NCBI RefSeq assembly: GCF_015234275.1 | Contig: NZ_JADGII010000008.1 | DNA from: Prosthecochloris ethylica | Lineage (GTDB): Bacteria > Bacteroidota > Chlorobiia > Chlorobiales > Chlorobiaceae | DNA: 64,000 nucleotides | Direction: 5' to 3' (one strand) | Notes under the pieces: generated by a model | The model's input: the letters and a program-made list of their open reading frames with translations, nothing else | What the model was told of the DNA's origin: nothing | The model's database searches: none | Shown here: positions 54,545 through 63,961 of the stretch, one piece after another | Layout: each line of letters starts with the position of its first letter | How positions within the stretch are numbered: the first letter of the stretch is position 1 | Position numbers and translations under genes: made by a program

Positions 54545-55494
54545 AGCATCACCATGTCGAGACATCAGCTTCTCTTGCGATCGTGATGCCTGTTTACGAG
54601 GATGCCGAGGCTTCGGAGCGCCTGTTTCGTGAACTGTTCGATCAATTTGGCCGCGATGTCTTTGTCGTAGCCGTTGACGACGGAGCGATTCGTCAACCTC
54701 TCGATATTCATCCCATGCGCAGCGCATTTCTCGAGGGGGTGGTCATCCGCCTGCGCCGCAACGTCGGCCATCAGCAGGCTATCGCCGTGGGGCTGCACTA
54801 TGTCGCTGATCATCTTTCCGGAGCGCAGCGGATTGTCGTGATGGATTCCGACGGAGAGGATCTGCCCTCATCCATTCCTCACCTTCTCTCTGTGCTCGAG
54901 CGGGACGATATCGACGTGGTTGTCGCCAGCCGGAAAAGCCGCCAGGAATCGCTGCTGTTCAAAGTGTTCTATGTTCTCTACAAGTTTCTCTTTTCATTGC
55001 TGTCAGGCAGGAACATCAACTTCGGCAACTTCATGGCCCTGAAGGCCTGTGCACTGAAGCGGATTTCCGCCATGCAGGAACTGTGGGTTCACGTTGCCGG
55101 CTGCGTCCTTGCGTCAAAGCTTCGTCTCGGCTATCTGCCCCTTGACCGCGGTCCACGTTATGCGGGGCACAGTAAGATGAATTTCGAAAGCCTGGCACTT
55201 CACGGCTTCAGGGGAATCATGGTTTTCGCCGAGCGCGTTCTGGTTCGGGTCGGCGTTTTCTGCACTGTCATCGGCGGTCTCGCCGTGCTGGCTGCCGTGC
55301 TGGCTATATGGCTGAAACTGGCAGGTTTTGCTACACCTGGATGGTTTTCCGTCGCTCTCGGTATCCTGATGATCGTTTTTTTCCAGACCGGTGCGATTAC
55401 GCTGATGACCCTCATGCTGACAGGGGTATCCCGAAGCGGCATGGTCAGTACCGTCGATTACCGCGCCTATATCGATGAGGTCGAGCATGTGTGA
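54541..55494 (+). CDS. GtrB/DPM-like GT2 polyprenyl-phosphate glycosyltransferase
   Basis: A 317-residue membrane enzyme that would load a sugar onto undecaprenyl phosphate. The N-terminal GT2 domain has IVMPVYEDAEASERLFREL, VVDDGA in place of the usual DDGS, VIRLRRNVGHQQAIAVGL and MDSDGEDLPSSIPHLL. Two C-terminal transmembrane helices (about 228-255 and 262-292) match GtrB/GtrII-type enzymes. The following gene is a GtrA-like flippase, which it overlaps by eight bases, so the two likely function together. Confidence 0.88.
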   Translation: MKHHHVETSASLAIVMPVYEDAEASERLFRELFDQFGRDVFVVAVDDGAIRQPLDIHPMRSAFLEGVVIRLRRNVGHQQAIAVGLHYVADHLSGAQRIVVMDSDGEDLPSSIPHLLSVLERDDIDVVVASRKSRQESLLFKVFYVLYKFLFSLLSGRNINFGNFMALKACALKRISAMQELWVHVAGCVLASKLRLGYLPLDRGPRYAGHSKMNFESLALHGFRGIMVFAERVLVRVGVFCTVIGGLAVLAAVLAIWLKLAGFATPGWFSVALGILMIVFFQTGAITLMTLMLTGVSRSGMVSTVDYRAYIDEVEHV

Positions 55495-55894
55495 ACAGTG
55501 TCCGGAGAAGATGGGCGGCAGCGGCGGAGAGATTATCCGTTATGTGTTCAACGGGGGAGTCGCTACGCTCGTACATGTCGGAGTACTGGTGTTCAGCATG
55601 GAATTGCTGCATATTCCATATGCCGGACTTGCCAATTTCATTGCTGCACTTGCCGGTATTTCAGTTTCATTTACCGGCTGCAGGTTTTTTGTGTTCCGTC
55701 AGCATGATGCCCCCGTTTTCCATCAGGGAGTGCGTTTTCTTGTGCTGTATGCCTGCATGGCACTGCTTCACGGTTTAGTGCTTTACCTTTTGAGTGATCT
55801 GCTTTCGATCGGTTACCTCTACGGTTTTGTGGTCGCATCGGTATTTCAGTTCCTGCTGAGTTTTTTCGGAAACAAGAAGTTTGTCTTTACATGA
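55487..55894 (+). CDS. GtrA-like flippase
   Basis: A 135-residue inner-membrane protein with four predicted transmembrane segments. IIRYVFNGGVATLVHVGVLVFSME and FIAALAGISVSFTGCRFFVFR, then FVVASVFQFLLSFFGNKKFVF are typical of GtrA, which flips undecaprenyl-phosphate-linked sugar to the periplasm. ATG 55487 (MCEQCPEK) is preferred to the ATG four codons earlier. It overlaps the next gene by four bases. Confidence 0.88.
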   Translation: MCEQCPEKMGGSGGEIIRYVFNGGVATLVHVGVLVFSMELLHIPYAGLANFIAALAGISVSFTGCRFFVFRQHDAPVFHQGVRFLVLYACMALLHGLVLYLLSDLLSIGYLYGFVVASVFQFLLSFFGNKKFVFT

Positions 55895-56499
55895 CGGTTT
55901 TCAGGCGGTTTCTTGCAGCTCTCGCGGCCTTCGGTGTGCTGCTTGTCACGATCTACGTTCTGCATTCCTGGTATTTCAACGTGAACGTGGTCTTCTACAG
56001 TGCTATTTTCGATGCCTTGCTGGCTTCAGCAGTGGTGTCCGTGCTGCTGTTCACATCCCGCTTTTTCTCTGTGTTTACAGGTTTCGAAAAAGTGCAGACC
56101 ATGATTATTCTCGTGCTTCTCGGCTACGTTTTTGCCATTTCCGTTCCGACCGTCCTGGACCGCTCGCTTTCTTTCTACATTATCGAGAAACTGCAGCAGC
56201 GGGGCGGGGCCATTGCAGAGCAGGAGATGGAAGCGGTGTTTACGCAGGAGTATGTCAAGGAGCACAGGCTTGTCGATGTCCGGTTGACCGAGCAGATTGA
56301 GTCCGGAACGATAACTGTGGAGGACGGCATGGTGAGGCTGACACCTTTCGGGCGGCAGCTGGCCGGGTTCAGCAGGTTTTTCAGACTGCATTTTCTTCCT
56401 AAACAGCGGCTGCTGCGGGGAGAATATACTGATGAGCTGACCGATCCTTTCCGCGATGAAACCGGCCGTCAGTCCGGTTATGGCGAACAGGAGCAGTGA
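55891..56499 (+). CDS. Unknown membrane protein in the Gtr-like operon
   Basis: A 202-residue protein with three or four transmembrane segments in the first ~100 residues (FLAALAAFGVLLVTIYVL; AIFDALLASAVVSVLLF; TMIILVLLGYVFAISV). A soluble tail follows: EMEAVFTQEYVKEHRLVDVRLTEQIESGTITVEDGMVRLTPFG, which looks like a small winged-helix-like or adaptor domain. No known family is recognised. ATGA overlap with gtrA-like implies a shared role, perhaps a subunit of the transferase complex. Confidence 0.75.
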   Translation: MTVFRRFLAALAAFGVLLVTIYVLHSWYFNVNVVFYSAIFDALLASAVVSVLLFTSRFFSVFTGFEKVQTMIILVLLGYVFAISVPTVLDRSLSFYIIEKLQQRGGAIAEQEMEAVFTQEYVKEHRLVDVRLTEQIESGTITVEDGMVRLTPFGRQLAGFSRFFRLHFLPKQRLLRGEYTDELTDPFRDETGRQSGYGEQEQ

Positions 56500-56506
56500 G
56501 GGGGCT

Positions 56507-56602
56507 ATGAGGGCTGTCCGGCAAAAACGTCCAAAAAACCTGAAGGCCGTTGTTCTGGGCACGGATCGGCGGCAACCGTCACGGAGGGGAGGGGCGCTGT
56601 GA
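56507..56602 (+). CDS. Possible 31-residue basic small protein
   Basis: ATG 56507 follows GAGGGGGCT closely and opens a frame MRAVRQKRPKNLKAVVLGT ending at TGA 56600-56602, whose last A is the first base of the next gene's ATG. The spacing on both sides (7 bp after the previous stop; one-base overlap downstream) is what translational coupling would need. It could instead be leader RNA. Confidence 0.35.
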   Translation: MRAVRQKRPKNLKAVVLGTDRRQPSRRGGAL

Positions 56603-58290
56603 TGGCAGGACGACAGTTCCGGGAGTGGGTTCCCTTTGCGCTTTTTCTCGCTTCAGGCCTTTTCGGCTATGTGCTGGAGAGCGTCGGGTATTTCACGATG
56701 CTGCCTGGTGATCTTGGTGACAGCCGCTTCAACAGCGTTGTTCTCGAGCATCTTTTCCGATGGTGGACGGGAAGTGCAGGCAGCCTGTGGAGTCCCGGAT
56801 ATTTCTACCCGTTCCAGGGTGGACTTGCTTTCAGTGACAACCATTTCGGGACGTCGATATTCTATGTTCCGTTCCGGTTGATGTCATTCGACAGGGAGAC
56901 GGCTTTCGCTTTTTGGTTCGTTACAGGCAATGTGCTGAATTTTATTGCGGCATGGTACGCATTGCGCAGGATCGGTTTTTCAGGTTTTTCGGCAGCGGCC
57001 GGAGCTTTTGTCTTTGCTTTTTCGCTTCCTGTGCTGGCGAAGGAAATGCATGTGCAGCTGGTCTACAGGTTCGCCATTCCTCTTGCGTTTTCGAGTTTTC
57101 TTCGCTTCATCCGTACCGGCGACAGGATGGCGTTGTGGCTGGTGACGCTCTGGCTTTTTGTACAGTTTCTCTGTTCAGTCTACCTTGGCTTCTTTCTTTT
57201 TTACCTGCTGTTGGCCGCGACCGCGGCCGTTGTGGCGGGACGTCGGCTTTCGCTGGTGCCGATTGTTGAGAGAAGTGCTTATAAGAATAGTGGCTACAGT
57301 GCACGCGAGGTTGCTGTCGCAGCCGTTGCGGTTCTGTCCGGTATCAGTGTGGCATGGATGTTTTTCATGTATTTTTCTGTCAGTCAGGAGTACGGTTTTT
57401 CCCGACCGATTTCGACTATCAAGACCATGCTGCCCAGGCTTTCAAGTTACCTTCTTGCTGACAGAGCTGCGCTGTCCTCCTGGCCCGGAAGGATCATCGA
57501 GGGCATTCCCATGCGCCATGAACACCAGATGTTTTTCGGTTATGGCGTATGGGTGCTTCTGGTTGTCGGGGCCGTGGCTACGCAGATTCGGGGGGTGATG
57601 AGGTCTACTGGATTTATCGCTCTGGTTTCTCTCGTACTGCTGGTATTCGGTACCCTCAGTGTCGGAGGGTTTTCCCTGTATCTCCTTCCGGCGAACATTC
57701 CAGGGCTCAACGCTGTTCGTGCAGTTGCCCGCATCGTACTTGTCATGATGATGCCTGTGTCGATTCTCGTTGCAGCAGGAGTTGATGTTCTGGCCATGGG
57801 CGGTTTGCCGCTACGACAACGGACAGCATCGGGAACGGTGACGGCGCTCCTGGTTTTTCTCGGGCTTTCAGCCGAGACAGCGGCTTACAAACCCTATCAT
57901 GCGGCTTTTTCAGCCTGGAAGGAGCGAGAAGCCGCTGTGCTGCGGTGTCTGCCTGACGACATGGACGAGGACGCTATCCTCGCCGTGCAGATGCCGGAGG
58001 GCGAACCGTTCTATCTGGCCGAGATCGATGGTATGATCGTTGCACAGGAACTCGGGGTGGCGACGGTGAACGGATATTCCGGCAACGAGCCTCCCGGCCA
58101 TGTTCGCCCGTTGATCCGTGAGTTTGCTGCCGGAAACCTCGACTCCTACGGGGCGTTTTATGGATTGCCTGCTGAACGGGTCGCGGCATTGAAGCGACGC
58201 ATCGTTCTGGTTTCACCCGGCCGGTGCAGGCAGGAAGGACGACGAGGAGGCCCGGATGGCGCAGAAGACGCCTTGAGTGCCGGTCAATGA
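56602..58290 (+). CDS. Polytopic GT-C/GtrC-like membrane protein
   Basis: About 562 residues with ten or more transmembrane segments and short loops. DLGDSRFNSVVLEHLFRWW near the start has the Asp motif typical of the first periplasmic loop in GT-C transferases, and the C-terminus is a soluble ~120-residue domain. As third component after GtrB- and GtrA-like genes it would transfer the flipped sugar from undecaprenyl phosphate to a surface glycan. ATG 56602 is preferred to the GTG one codon earlier. It converges on and overlaps the 58284 gene by seven bases. Confidence 0.75.
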   Translation: MAGRQFREWVPFALFLASGLFGYVLESVGYFTMLPGDLGDSRFNSVVLEHLFRWWTGSAGSLWSPGYFYPFQGGLAFSDNHFGTSIFYVPFRLMSFDRETAFAFWFVTGNVLNFIAAWYALRRIGFSGFSAAAGAFVFAFSLPVLAKEMHVQLVYRFAIPLAFSSFLRFIRTGDRMALWLVTLWLFVQFLCSVYLGFFLFYLLLAATAAVVAGRRLSLVPIVERSAYKNSGYSAREVAVAAVAVLSGISVAWMFFMYFSVSQEYGFSRPISTIKTMLPRLSSYLLADRAALSSWPGRIIEGIPMRHEHQMFFGYGVWVLLVVGAVATQIRGVMRSTGFIALVSLVLLVFGTLSVGGFSLYLLPANIPGLNAVRAVARIVLVMMMPVSILVAAGVDVLAMGGLPLRQRTASGTVTALLVFLGLSAETAAYKPYHAAFSAWKEREAAVLRCLPDDMDEDAILAVQMPEGEPFYLAEIDGMIVAQELGVATVNGYSGNEPPGHVRPLIREFAAGNLDSYGAFYGLPAERVAALKRRIVLVSPGRCRQEGRRGGPDGAEDALSAGQ

Positions 58291-59615
58291 CTCGTTGTGG
58301 TTGATGGCGATGAAACCCCGTTCTCCGTCCTGTGCTCCCGGCTTCGGATAAGGAGAGTCATGAAGTATGCATATGTTGCCAATTGCCACACCGAGTAAAG
58401 GAAGCGCTTGTCACTGATCATCGACTCGAGGAACTCTGCCGGGTTGTGGGTTACGAACGGGCGCCACAGTGCACTGAATTCGGGTGCGTACCAGCACAGC
58501 ATCTCGAGTTTGTAGTTGTTCTCCCAGCAGAGCCCCATGCCGTTCTGCCCGAAGATGACCCCGTCAATTCCTACCCAGAAGGAGAACGTAAGCAAGAGAG
58601 CAAAGGCCGCTTTCTGCATGACGGAGGATGCGGTGCCGATCGAGGCCGATAGAGCAATGGTGGCCGGAATGACAAAAACCAGGAAAAAACGAGGTCCCCA
58701 GAAGTTTCCGCCGTACCAGGCCCACCATTTGGCATAAACGAGAACTAGGGTGATCATGAACGCCCCGAGTGCCAGGCCGTAGATGTTCCATGCCCTGATT
58801 CTTTTCCAGGTGTCTTTTCGAAGCAGGAGCATCAGGCCGGGGATATAGAAAACAATGCCCTTGCCGAACGACAGAACGATCGAAAGAACCCCGAAAAACA
58901 AGGGATACGAAAATCCGGGAAGCCCGGAGTAGGGCATGATTGTGGAGGCTCCTTTTTCGGATTCTGACAGATAGCCGGTGTCGGTCAGCAGGCCGTATTT
59001 CCAGGTGTTTTCCGCTACAGTGAGCAACGCCGCGATGAGGACTGCTCCCAGGAAGAGTGGTTGCTTCCTGACCAGGACCAGGGCCCCTGCCAGCCCGGCA
59101 GGCAGCATTGCCGGTGTATTTGCCAGGCCGACAGCTATCAGCAGTACGGAGCAGATGCGGCTGCGCCGGTGAAGCAGGGTTCCCGAGGTGATAGCGAGGG
59201 TACTGAGGACTTCTCCATAGTAGTGCTGCAGGTGATGTGGCAGCATCGACGCCCCGACCAGCAGCAGCAAGGTGTGCCGGGCGATCGCGGAGGAATAGAT
59301 CCGGGACAGCGAGTCGAACAGCGTTTTGGCCAGCATGAGGAAGACAAGAATATTGAACATGGAAACTGTCTGCTTGACTCCTGTTCCGAACAGCGATGCT
59401 GCATATGCCAGGGGCAGTGAGAGTAACGGCTGGAGAAGTGAATACTTGATTGCCGGAACAGGATCACCCTCCATCACTGCGTTTACCGCAGAGAAGCGAA
59501 CTGCACCGTCACCGTGAATCGACGGGCTTGCTGTTGTCACCAGCAGCAGGATTCCGCTCCAGAGCAGGACTTTTCCGGTTCCCGCCGGTATGTTGAAAAG
59601 ATGTGAGTTGTTCAT
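58284..59615 (-). CDS. Polytopic membrane protein, putative GT-C glycosyltransferase
   Basis: About 443 residues and ten or so transmembrane segments. The first loop (TTASPSIHGDGAVRFSAVNAVMEGD) has acidic residues placed as in membrane GT-C enzymes. A later loop has WWAWYGGNFWGPRFFLVFVIP, reminiscent of ArnT-like and mannosyltransferase families. Start placed at MNNSHLFNIP; an upstream ATG at 59672 is less likely. Last gene of the minus-strand operon 63885-58284. Confidence 0.7.
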   Translation of the reverse strand: MNNSHLFNIPAGTGKVLLWSGILLLVTTASPSIHGDGAVRFSAVNAVMEGDPVPAIKYSLLQPLLSLPLAYAASLFGTGVKQTVSMFNILVFLMLAKTLFDSLSRIYSSAIARHTLLLLVGASMLPHHLQHYYGEVLSTLAITSGTLLHRRSRICSVLLIAVGLANTPAMLPAGLAGALVLVRKQPLFLGAVLIAALLTVAENTWKYGLLTDTGYLSESEKGASTIMPYSGLPGFSYPLFFGVLSIVLSFGKGIVFYIPGLMLLLRKDTWKRIRAWNIYGLALGAFMITLVLVYAKWWAWYGGNFWGPRFFLVFVIPATIALSASIGTASSVMQKAAFALLLTFSFWVGIDGVIFGQNGMGLCWENNYKLEMLCWYAPEFSALWRPFVTHNPAEFLESMISDKRFLYSVWQLATYAYFMTLLIRSREHRTENGVSSPSTTTSH

Positions 59616-59741
59616 GCAGGGAGGCAATACAGGGTATCCATTGCTATGTTCTGTTGTTACGGCGGTATGCAAGTAATCGGTCTGCGATCCGTGAGCGGCT
59701 GCCAGAGATGTTTGGTTTGTCTGACGGGCGAATACCTGTTC

Positions 59742-60908
59742 TCATCGTTCGGTCCCTTCGACAGCATCCAGCAGCTTCGCTGTCACCTGTTTCCAGGTAA
59801 AGCCTTTTCTGACACGCTCAAGGCCGTTGTGGCCGATCTTTTCCATGAGCCGGCGGTCTCCCAGCAGATGGATGACACGGTCGGCGACTGCTGCGGGGTC
59901 GTCAGGCTGTACGAGAAAGCCGTTCACACCATCTTCCACGGCGTCAGGGATTCCGCCGGCATAACTGCCGATAACGGGGCAACCACAGGCGTTGGCTTCA
60001 AGAAACGTGATGCCGAAGCCTTCTGAATCCCCCGCCTGTTCTATGGTCCTGCTGACCATGATATAGATGTCGCTCATGGAATAGTAGGCGTTAAGGTCGG
60101 AGTCATCGACAAAAGATGTGAAACGCACGTGGTCGTCGAGTCCGAGTTCGTCGACAAGTGCCTGCAGTCTTCTGACCGTGGGCGGATGGCCGGGCCCGGC
60201 AATGATGTAGACCGTGTCGGGAAACCTGCGCAGAATATCGGGCATTGCTCGCAGTACGGTATCGTGTCCCTTTCGGTCGATGACCCGGGCAAGGGTCAGA
60301 AGAATGCGGGTTCCTGGAGCTATCGATAACTGTTGTTCGAGATGGTGATAATTTTCTGTATACCGGAACCGGTGTGTGTCGACCCCGTTGGGAAGGAAGA
60401 TGATCCGGTCTGCAGTTCTGTCCGGGAGCCGTTTGCGGATTTCCTGTTGTGTGAATCGGCTGACAGCGATGGTGAGCCGGGCGTTACTGATGGTTCTGGT
60501 GAACTGTTTGATTCTGCCTGTCTGCTCGAGCTTGGTGACTTCGAGGCCGTGAGCGGCAACGATATAGCGGCTGCGTCTGAAGATTCTCTGCAGCAGGGGC
60601 ATCGGTGCGGCCAGTTCCCAGGTGGCAGCAATCACCATGGTATCGGGATGCCGTCGCAGGGCTCGAGAGAGGTGGAACAGGGCGTACCAGTAACGGAAGG
60701 TATTCCAGTCTCTGCCTGACATTTGCCGTACCGAGAAGAGCCTGTTGCGGTTTGTGTCGCGATCGGCGACGGTTTTCCAGCGGGAGAGCACGGTGACCGG
60801 CAGGCCGTTTTGTGCGAGGTTGCTGGCGATACCGAGAGCCCATTCCGCTATGCCGCCACCCTTGCAGGGAGGGAACTCGTCCGCGATGATCAGGTAATGT
60901 GTCGTCAT
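59742..60908 (-). CDS. Family 4 glycosyltransferase
   Basis: A 388-residue GT-B enzyme. ADEFPPCKGGGIAEWALGIASNLAQNG (acceptor-side Gly loop), FLPNGVDTHRFRY, LLTLARVIDRKGHDTVLRAMPDILRRFP and EGFGITFLEANACGCPVIGSYAGGIPDAV are the PimB/RfaB-like GT4 signatures. It overlaps the upstream GT4 gene by four bases (ATGA on the minus strand), so they are translationally coupled. The sugar is unknown. Confidence 0.9.
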   Translation of the reverse strand: MTTHYLIIADEFPPCKGGGIAEWALGIASNLAQNGLPVTVLSRWKTVADRDTNRNRLFSVRQMSGRDWNTFRYWYALFHLSRALRRHPDTMVIAATWELAAPMPLLQRIFRRSRYIVAAHGLEVTKLEQTGRIKQFTRTISNARLTIAVSRFTQQEIRKRLPDRTADRIIFLPNGVDTHRFRYTENYHHLEQQLSIAPGTRILLTLARVIDRKGHDTVLRAMPDILRRFPDTVYIIAGPGHPPTVRRLQALVDELGLDDHVRFTSFVDDSDLNAYYSMSDIYIMVSRTIEQAGDSEGFGITFLEANACGCPVIGSYAGGIPDAVEDGVNGFLVQPDDPAAVADRVIHLLGDRRLMEKIGHNGLERVRKGFTWKQVTAKLLDAVEGTER

Positions 60909-62053
60909 GGGTCAAGCGCCTGTTTGTATCCGTTCATGGTCAGTTCCGCTGTTCTGTGCCAGCTGAATGTCTCTGAGCGCAGCAGTCCGCGCTGCCGGTA
61001 CGCTCTGCGCCGCTCGTCATGGTCGATCATTGTCGAGATTGCGTGAACCAGCTGCTCATGGTCGCCCGGAGTGACGGTCATAGCAGCGTCACCGGCAACT
61101 TCTGCCAGCGATGTGGAGTCCGAGGTGACGACCGGGCAGCCGCAGCTCATTGCCTCGATTACCGGCAGGCCGAATCCTTCGTAAAAAGAAGGAAAGATAA
61201 ACAACAGGGCGTTACTGTAGAAACGGGCCAGGTCATCGGCTGGAATGTTCTGCAGGTGATAGATGCCGTTCTGTGAACCGAGCCGGTCGAGAGCCTGTTC
61301 GAAATAGTGCCTGTTGGACGAGCTGCGTACCGAGCCGACGAGCAGGAGGTCGACGCATGACCGCTGTTCGGAGGGAAGACTGTCGTATGCCATAAGCAGC
61401 CCGTCGATGTTTTTCCGGGGCTGGATTTCGCCGACATACAGCAGGTAGGGTTTTGCCGGGTCTCCTGCGTTATGGCGTGTTATCAGGTCAGGGTCGTACG
61501 GGCGGGGGGAGAAATGCCGGCTGGCGGCCAGCGGGGTGGTGATCAGCTTGCCGGCGGTTTCAGGAAAGTGTTCCCTGGCGTCGCGGGCGGTGTGCTCCGA
61601 TACGGTGAAAATGATCCGTGCCTGGCTGAGGATAGAGCGGATATGGTTGCGATAAAAGCGTTTCGAGCCCTCCTGTGTCCATGGCTTTTCACTGAGAGCG
61701 ATGAGGTCGTGCAGAGTGACGACACCGTTCTGTACACCGTCAGGGAAGTGTGCCGGGTTGGTTGCGTGGTAGAGGTCAGCTCTCCGTGCGGCCTGTTTGA
61801 GCAGTATGTTTCCGGCGATTCTGACCGGTGTGCGCAGTGCTTTGCCAAGCAGGAGGGGAGGAGGCAGAATTCTGCTGTTGCAGACTGTTTGCAACCCGTT
61901 CGGGATACCGGTGTCCTGCCTGTTGTTCCAGTTCATGACAAGATTGCAGTGAACTTCAGGAAAGCGTTGTGCCAGCGCAGTGATGAGCTCGATCGTATAG
62001 GTATGGTTGCCGGAAAAACCTGAGGATTTGAACAGGTCGTAAGCTATCTGCAT
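60905..62053 (-). CDS. Family 4 glycosyltransferase
   Basis: A 382-residue GT-B enzyme. GNHTYTIELITALAQRFPEVHC is near the N-terminus, followed by VVTLHDLIALSEKPWT, YLLYVGEIQPRKNIDGLLMAY and FPSFYEGFGLPVIEAMSCGCPVVTSDSTSLAEVAGDAA, the WbdA/mannosyltransferase-B-like pattern. Donor is probably a GDP- or UDP-sugar. It lies 65 bp after the polytopic protein gene and overlaps the next GT4. Confidence 0.9.
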   Translation of the reverse strand: MQIAYDLFKSSGFSGNHTYTIELITALAQRFPEVHCNLVMNWNNRQDTGIPNGLQTVCNSRILPPPLLLGKALRTPVRIAGNILLKQAARRADLYHATNPAHFPDGVQNGVVTLHDLIALSEKPWTQEGSKRFYRNHIRSILSQARIIFTVSEHTARDAREHFPETAGKLITTPLAASRHFSPRPYDPDLITRHNAGDPAKPYLLYVGEIQPRKNIDGLLMAYDSLPSEQRSCVDLLLVGSVRSSSNRHYFEQALDRLGSQNGIYHLQNIPADDLARFYSNALLFIFPSFYEGFGLPVIEAMSCGCPVVTSDSTSLAEVAGDAAMTVTPGDHEQLVHAISTMIDHDERRRAYRQRGLLRSETFSWHRTAELTMNGYKQALDP

Positions 62054-62118
62054 GGGATGATTCGCCTATTGATGGTAACAGTTTTATATAGCGATTTCCT
62101 GATGATTGTCCGCCATTA

Positions 62119-63885
62119 TTACGGCGAAGATAACGTGGCTGATGGGTTTTCCAGGCGTATTTCTCTTATTTCTCCGGGGTAGCAGCGGATGACACGAGCT
62201 GTTATGTCGCTGATCGGCCGATCGGTAAACACCGTTGTCGTGCCGGCCGGTGGCGGTGATGAATAGTAGGTGTCACGCAGGCTGTACAACGAAACGCCGT
62301 GAAGTACCAGTGGCAGGTACATGTTGACGTTATAGCCGCTGAAGTCGCAGATGACCGTTTCGCGTTTTTCTTCATTGATGGCACGTGCCCAATTGTCATA
62401 ACGGCTCGGAATGGAGCGGTCCATGTTCGTATATGAGAGGCCGGCGATGTTGATTGCGGTGACGAGCGCCAGGGTGAGGATGGTTGTTTTTCGGGGAAAC
62501 TGATGGGATATATGGAGCATGTTACCGCCCATGAACAATACGGCAAGAGTGACGGCCGTGGTCCCGAACTTGTAGGCTCGGTAGTTGCCGTCAGACAATG
62601 CGTACAGCGTCAGGTAGCCGGCTGTGGTGCCGACCAGCAGAAGCAGCGACAGCATTGCTCTGTTGTGTGAACAGGCCGGTGAAAACCGGAGAGCCAGTCG
62701 TATGATGACTATGATCAGCAGCAGGTCGATGGCGATCAGTGCCGGAAGAGCTGTCGAAACTGTAAGGCCGATACCGAAAACCCTGAATCCGATGGGGGCG
62801 AGCAGGTGTCCGGTGAGCGGCAGGAAGTTCATCGGATAGTAGCTGCCCTCGATATGGTGGTAATAATCTGTCTGCTGGAGCAGGGTGGTCGTTATCAGCA
62901 GGTATCCTGCAGCAAGAGCTGCTGCCAGGAGCAACACCGGCTGCCACGGGAGAGGTTTTCGGTTGATGTAGAGGTGTCCAATCAGTGCAGCAAAAGCCAG
63001 AGCGCCATACAGCGGAAGGGCAACAGGATAGAGCAGTGCCACGGTGGTGACAAGAATGCAAACGGAGAACAGAGTCCTATATAATGGCCCGAGGAACAGC
63101 TTATCGACAAAAAGCATGGACATAGCGGCAACATATATGAACATGAGTTGTGACAGGTGGAAGCGCAAACCGGCGAGATCGAGTGTGGGGAGAAAGGCTA
63201 GAAACGTCAGCCATGCCAGCCCGGCAATGGTCGGGGGCCGCTGAGAGCGGAAAACGCTCCAGAAAAGATGGATGATGACAGCTTTTACCGCGGTCATTGC
63301 TGCGGTTGCGGCCATTGCCGGAGAAGAGATAATGCTCTTGAAAAACGCGAGAAAAAGAGCGCTTGCGAATTTCGATGAGCTGCTGAGCAGGTCTTGAGGA
63401 GTATTTCCTCCGATGTCAGCTGCCATCTGTCCTGACTGCCAGGGAAGAAAGGCGGATGCCCTGAGCAGATAAGGGAAGATGTCGTTATTGTCGAGTGCAG
63501 GGATGAAGCTGTGACTGTCCGGGGTGCGCACTATTGCATAGGTTGATGCGCTGAGCAGGCAGAGGAGAAACATCTTTGCCCATATTGAAATCCAGTATGT
63601 CAAGTCTGGAAAGTGTGGATCGAGCAAGGTTCTCAGGGCTGAAAGCGCCAGGAGCGGCAGGAGCGCAGCTGTTACGATGATAGCGTGAGGAATCGGGATG
63701 CCTGCTTCCTGGTTGATGCGGGTGAGAATGGTGAGCGCCGCCAGCAGAAAGAATGCGGAAAGGTGCAGCTGTGCTGCATGACGAAAGAGATCGCTTCGGG
63801 GGACTGATCGCTTCAGGGAGGCTCCTGCAGCGCTCAGTACCAGCAGGATGAGTGAGGCGACGAGGGCTGCATGGATGATTGCCAT
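62119..63885 (-). CDS. Large polytopic membrane protein of the surface-glycan locus
   Basis: 588 residues with about 14 transmembrane segments and a soluble C-terminal ~90 residues (ICDFSGYNVNMYLPLVLHGVSLYSLRDTYY). It resembles O-antigen polymerase or GT-C-type proteins in topology, but no decisive motif is visible. The pattern of hydrophobic segments and a periplasmic loop with DSHSFIPALDNNDIFPYLL suggests sugar transfer from a lipid carrier. First gene of the converging minus-strand operon. Confidence 0.65.
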   Translation of the reverse strand: MAIIHAALVASLILLVLSAAGASLKRSVPRSDLFRHAAQLHLSAFFLLAALTILTRINQEAGIPIPHAIIVTAALLPLLALSALRTLLDPHFPDLTYWISIWAKMFLLCLLSASTYAIVRTPDSHSFIPALDNNDIFPYLLRASAFLPWQSGQMAADIGGNTPQDLLSSSSKFASALFLAFFKSIISSPAMAATAAMTAVKAVIIHLFWSVFRSQRPPTIAGLAWLTFLAFLPTLDLAGLRFHLSQLMFIYVAAMSMLFVDKLFLGPLYRTLFSVCILVTTVALLYPVALPLYGALAFAALIGHLYINRKPLPWQPVLLLAAALAAGYLLITTTLLQQTDYYHHIEGSYYPMNFLPLTGHLLAPIGFRVFGIGLTVSTALPALIAIDLLLIIVIIRLALRFSPACSHNRAMLSLLLLVGTTAGYLTLYALSDGNYRAYKFGTTAVTLAVLFMGGNMLHISHQFPRKTTILTLALVTAINIAGLSYTNMDRSIPSRYDNWARAINEEKRETVICDFSGYNVNMYLPLVLHGVSLYSLRDTYYSSPPPAGTTTVFTDRPISDITARVIRCYPGEIREIRLENPSATLSSP

Positions 63886-63961
63886 GATGAGGGCATGGTG
63901 TGGATAGTGCTCGTTGGTTGTTCGGTAATAAAAATACGGCTTATTTCAGAATGAGGAAAAA

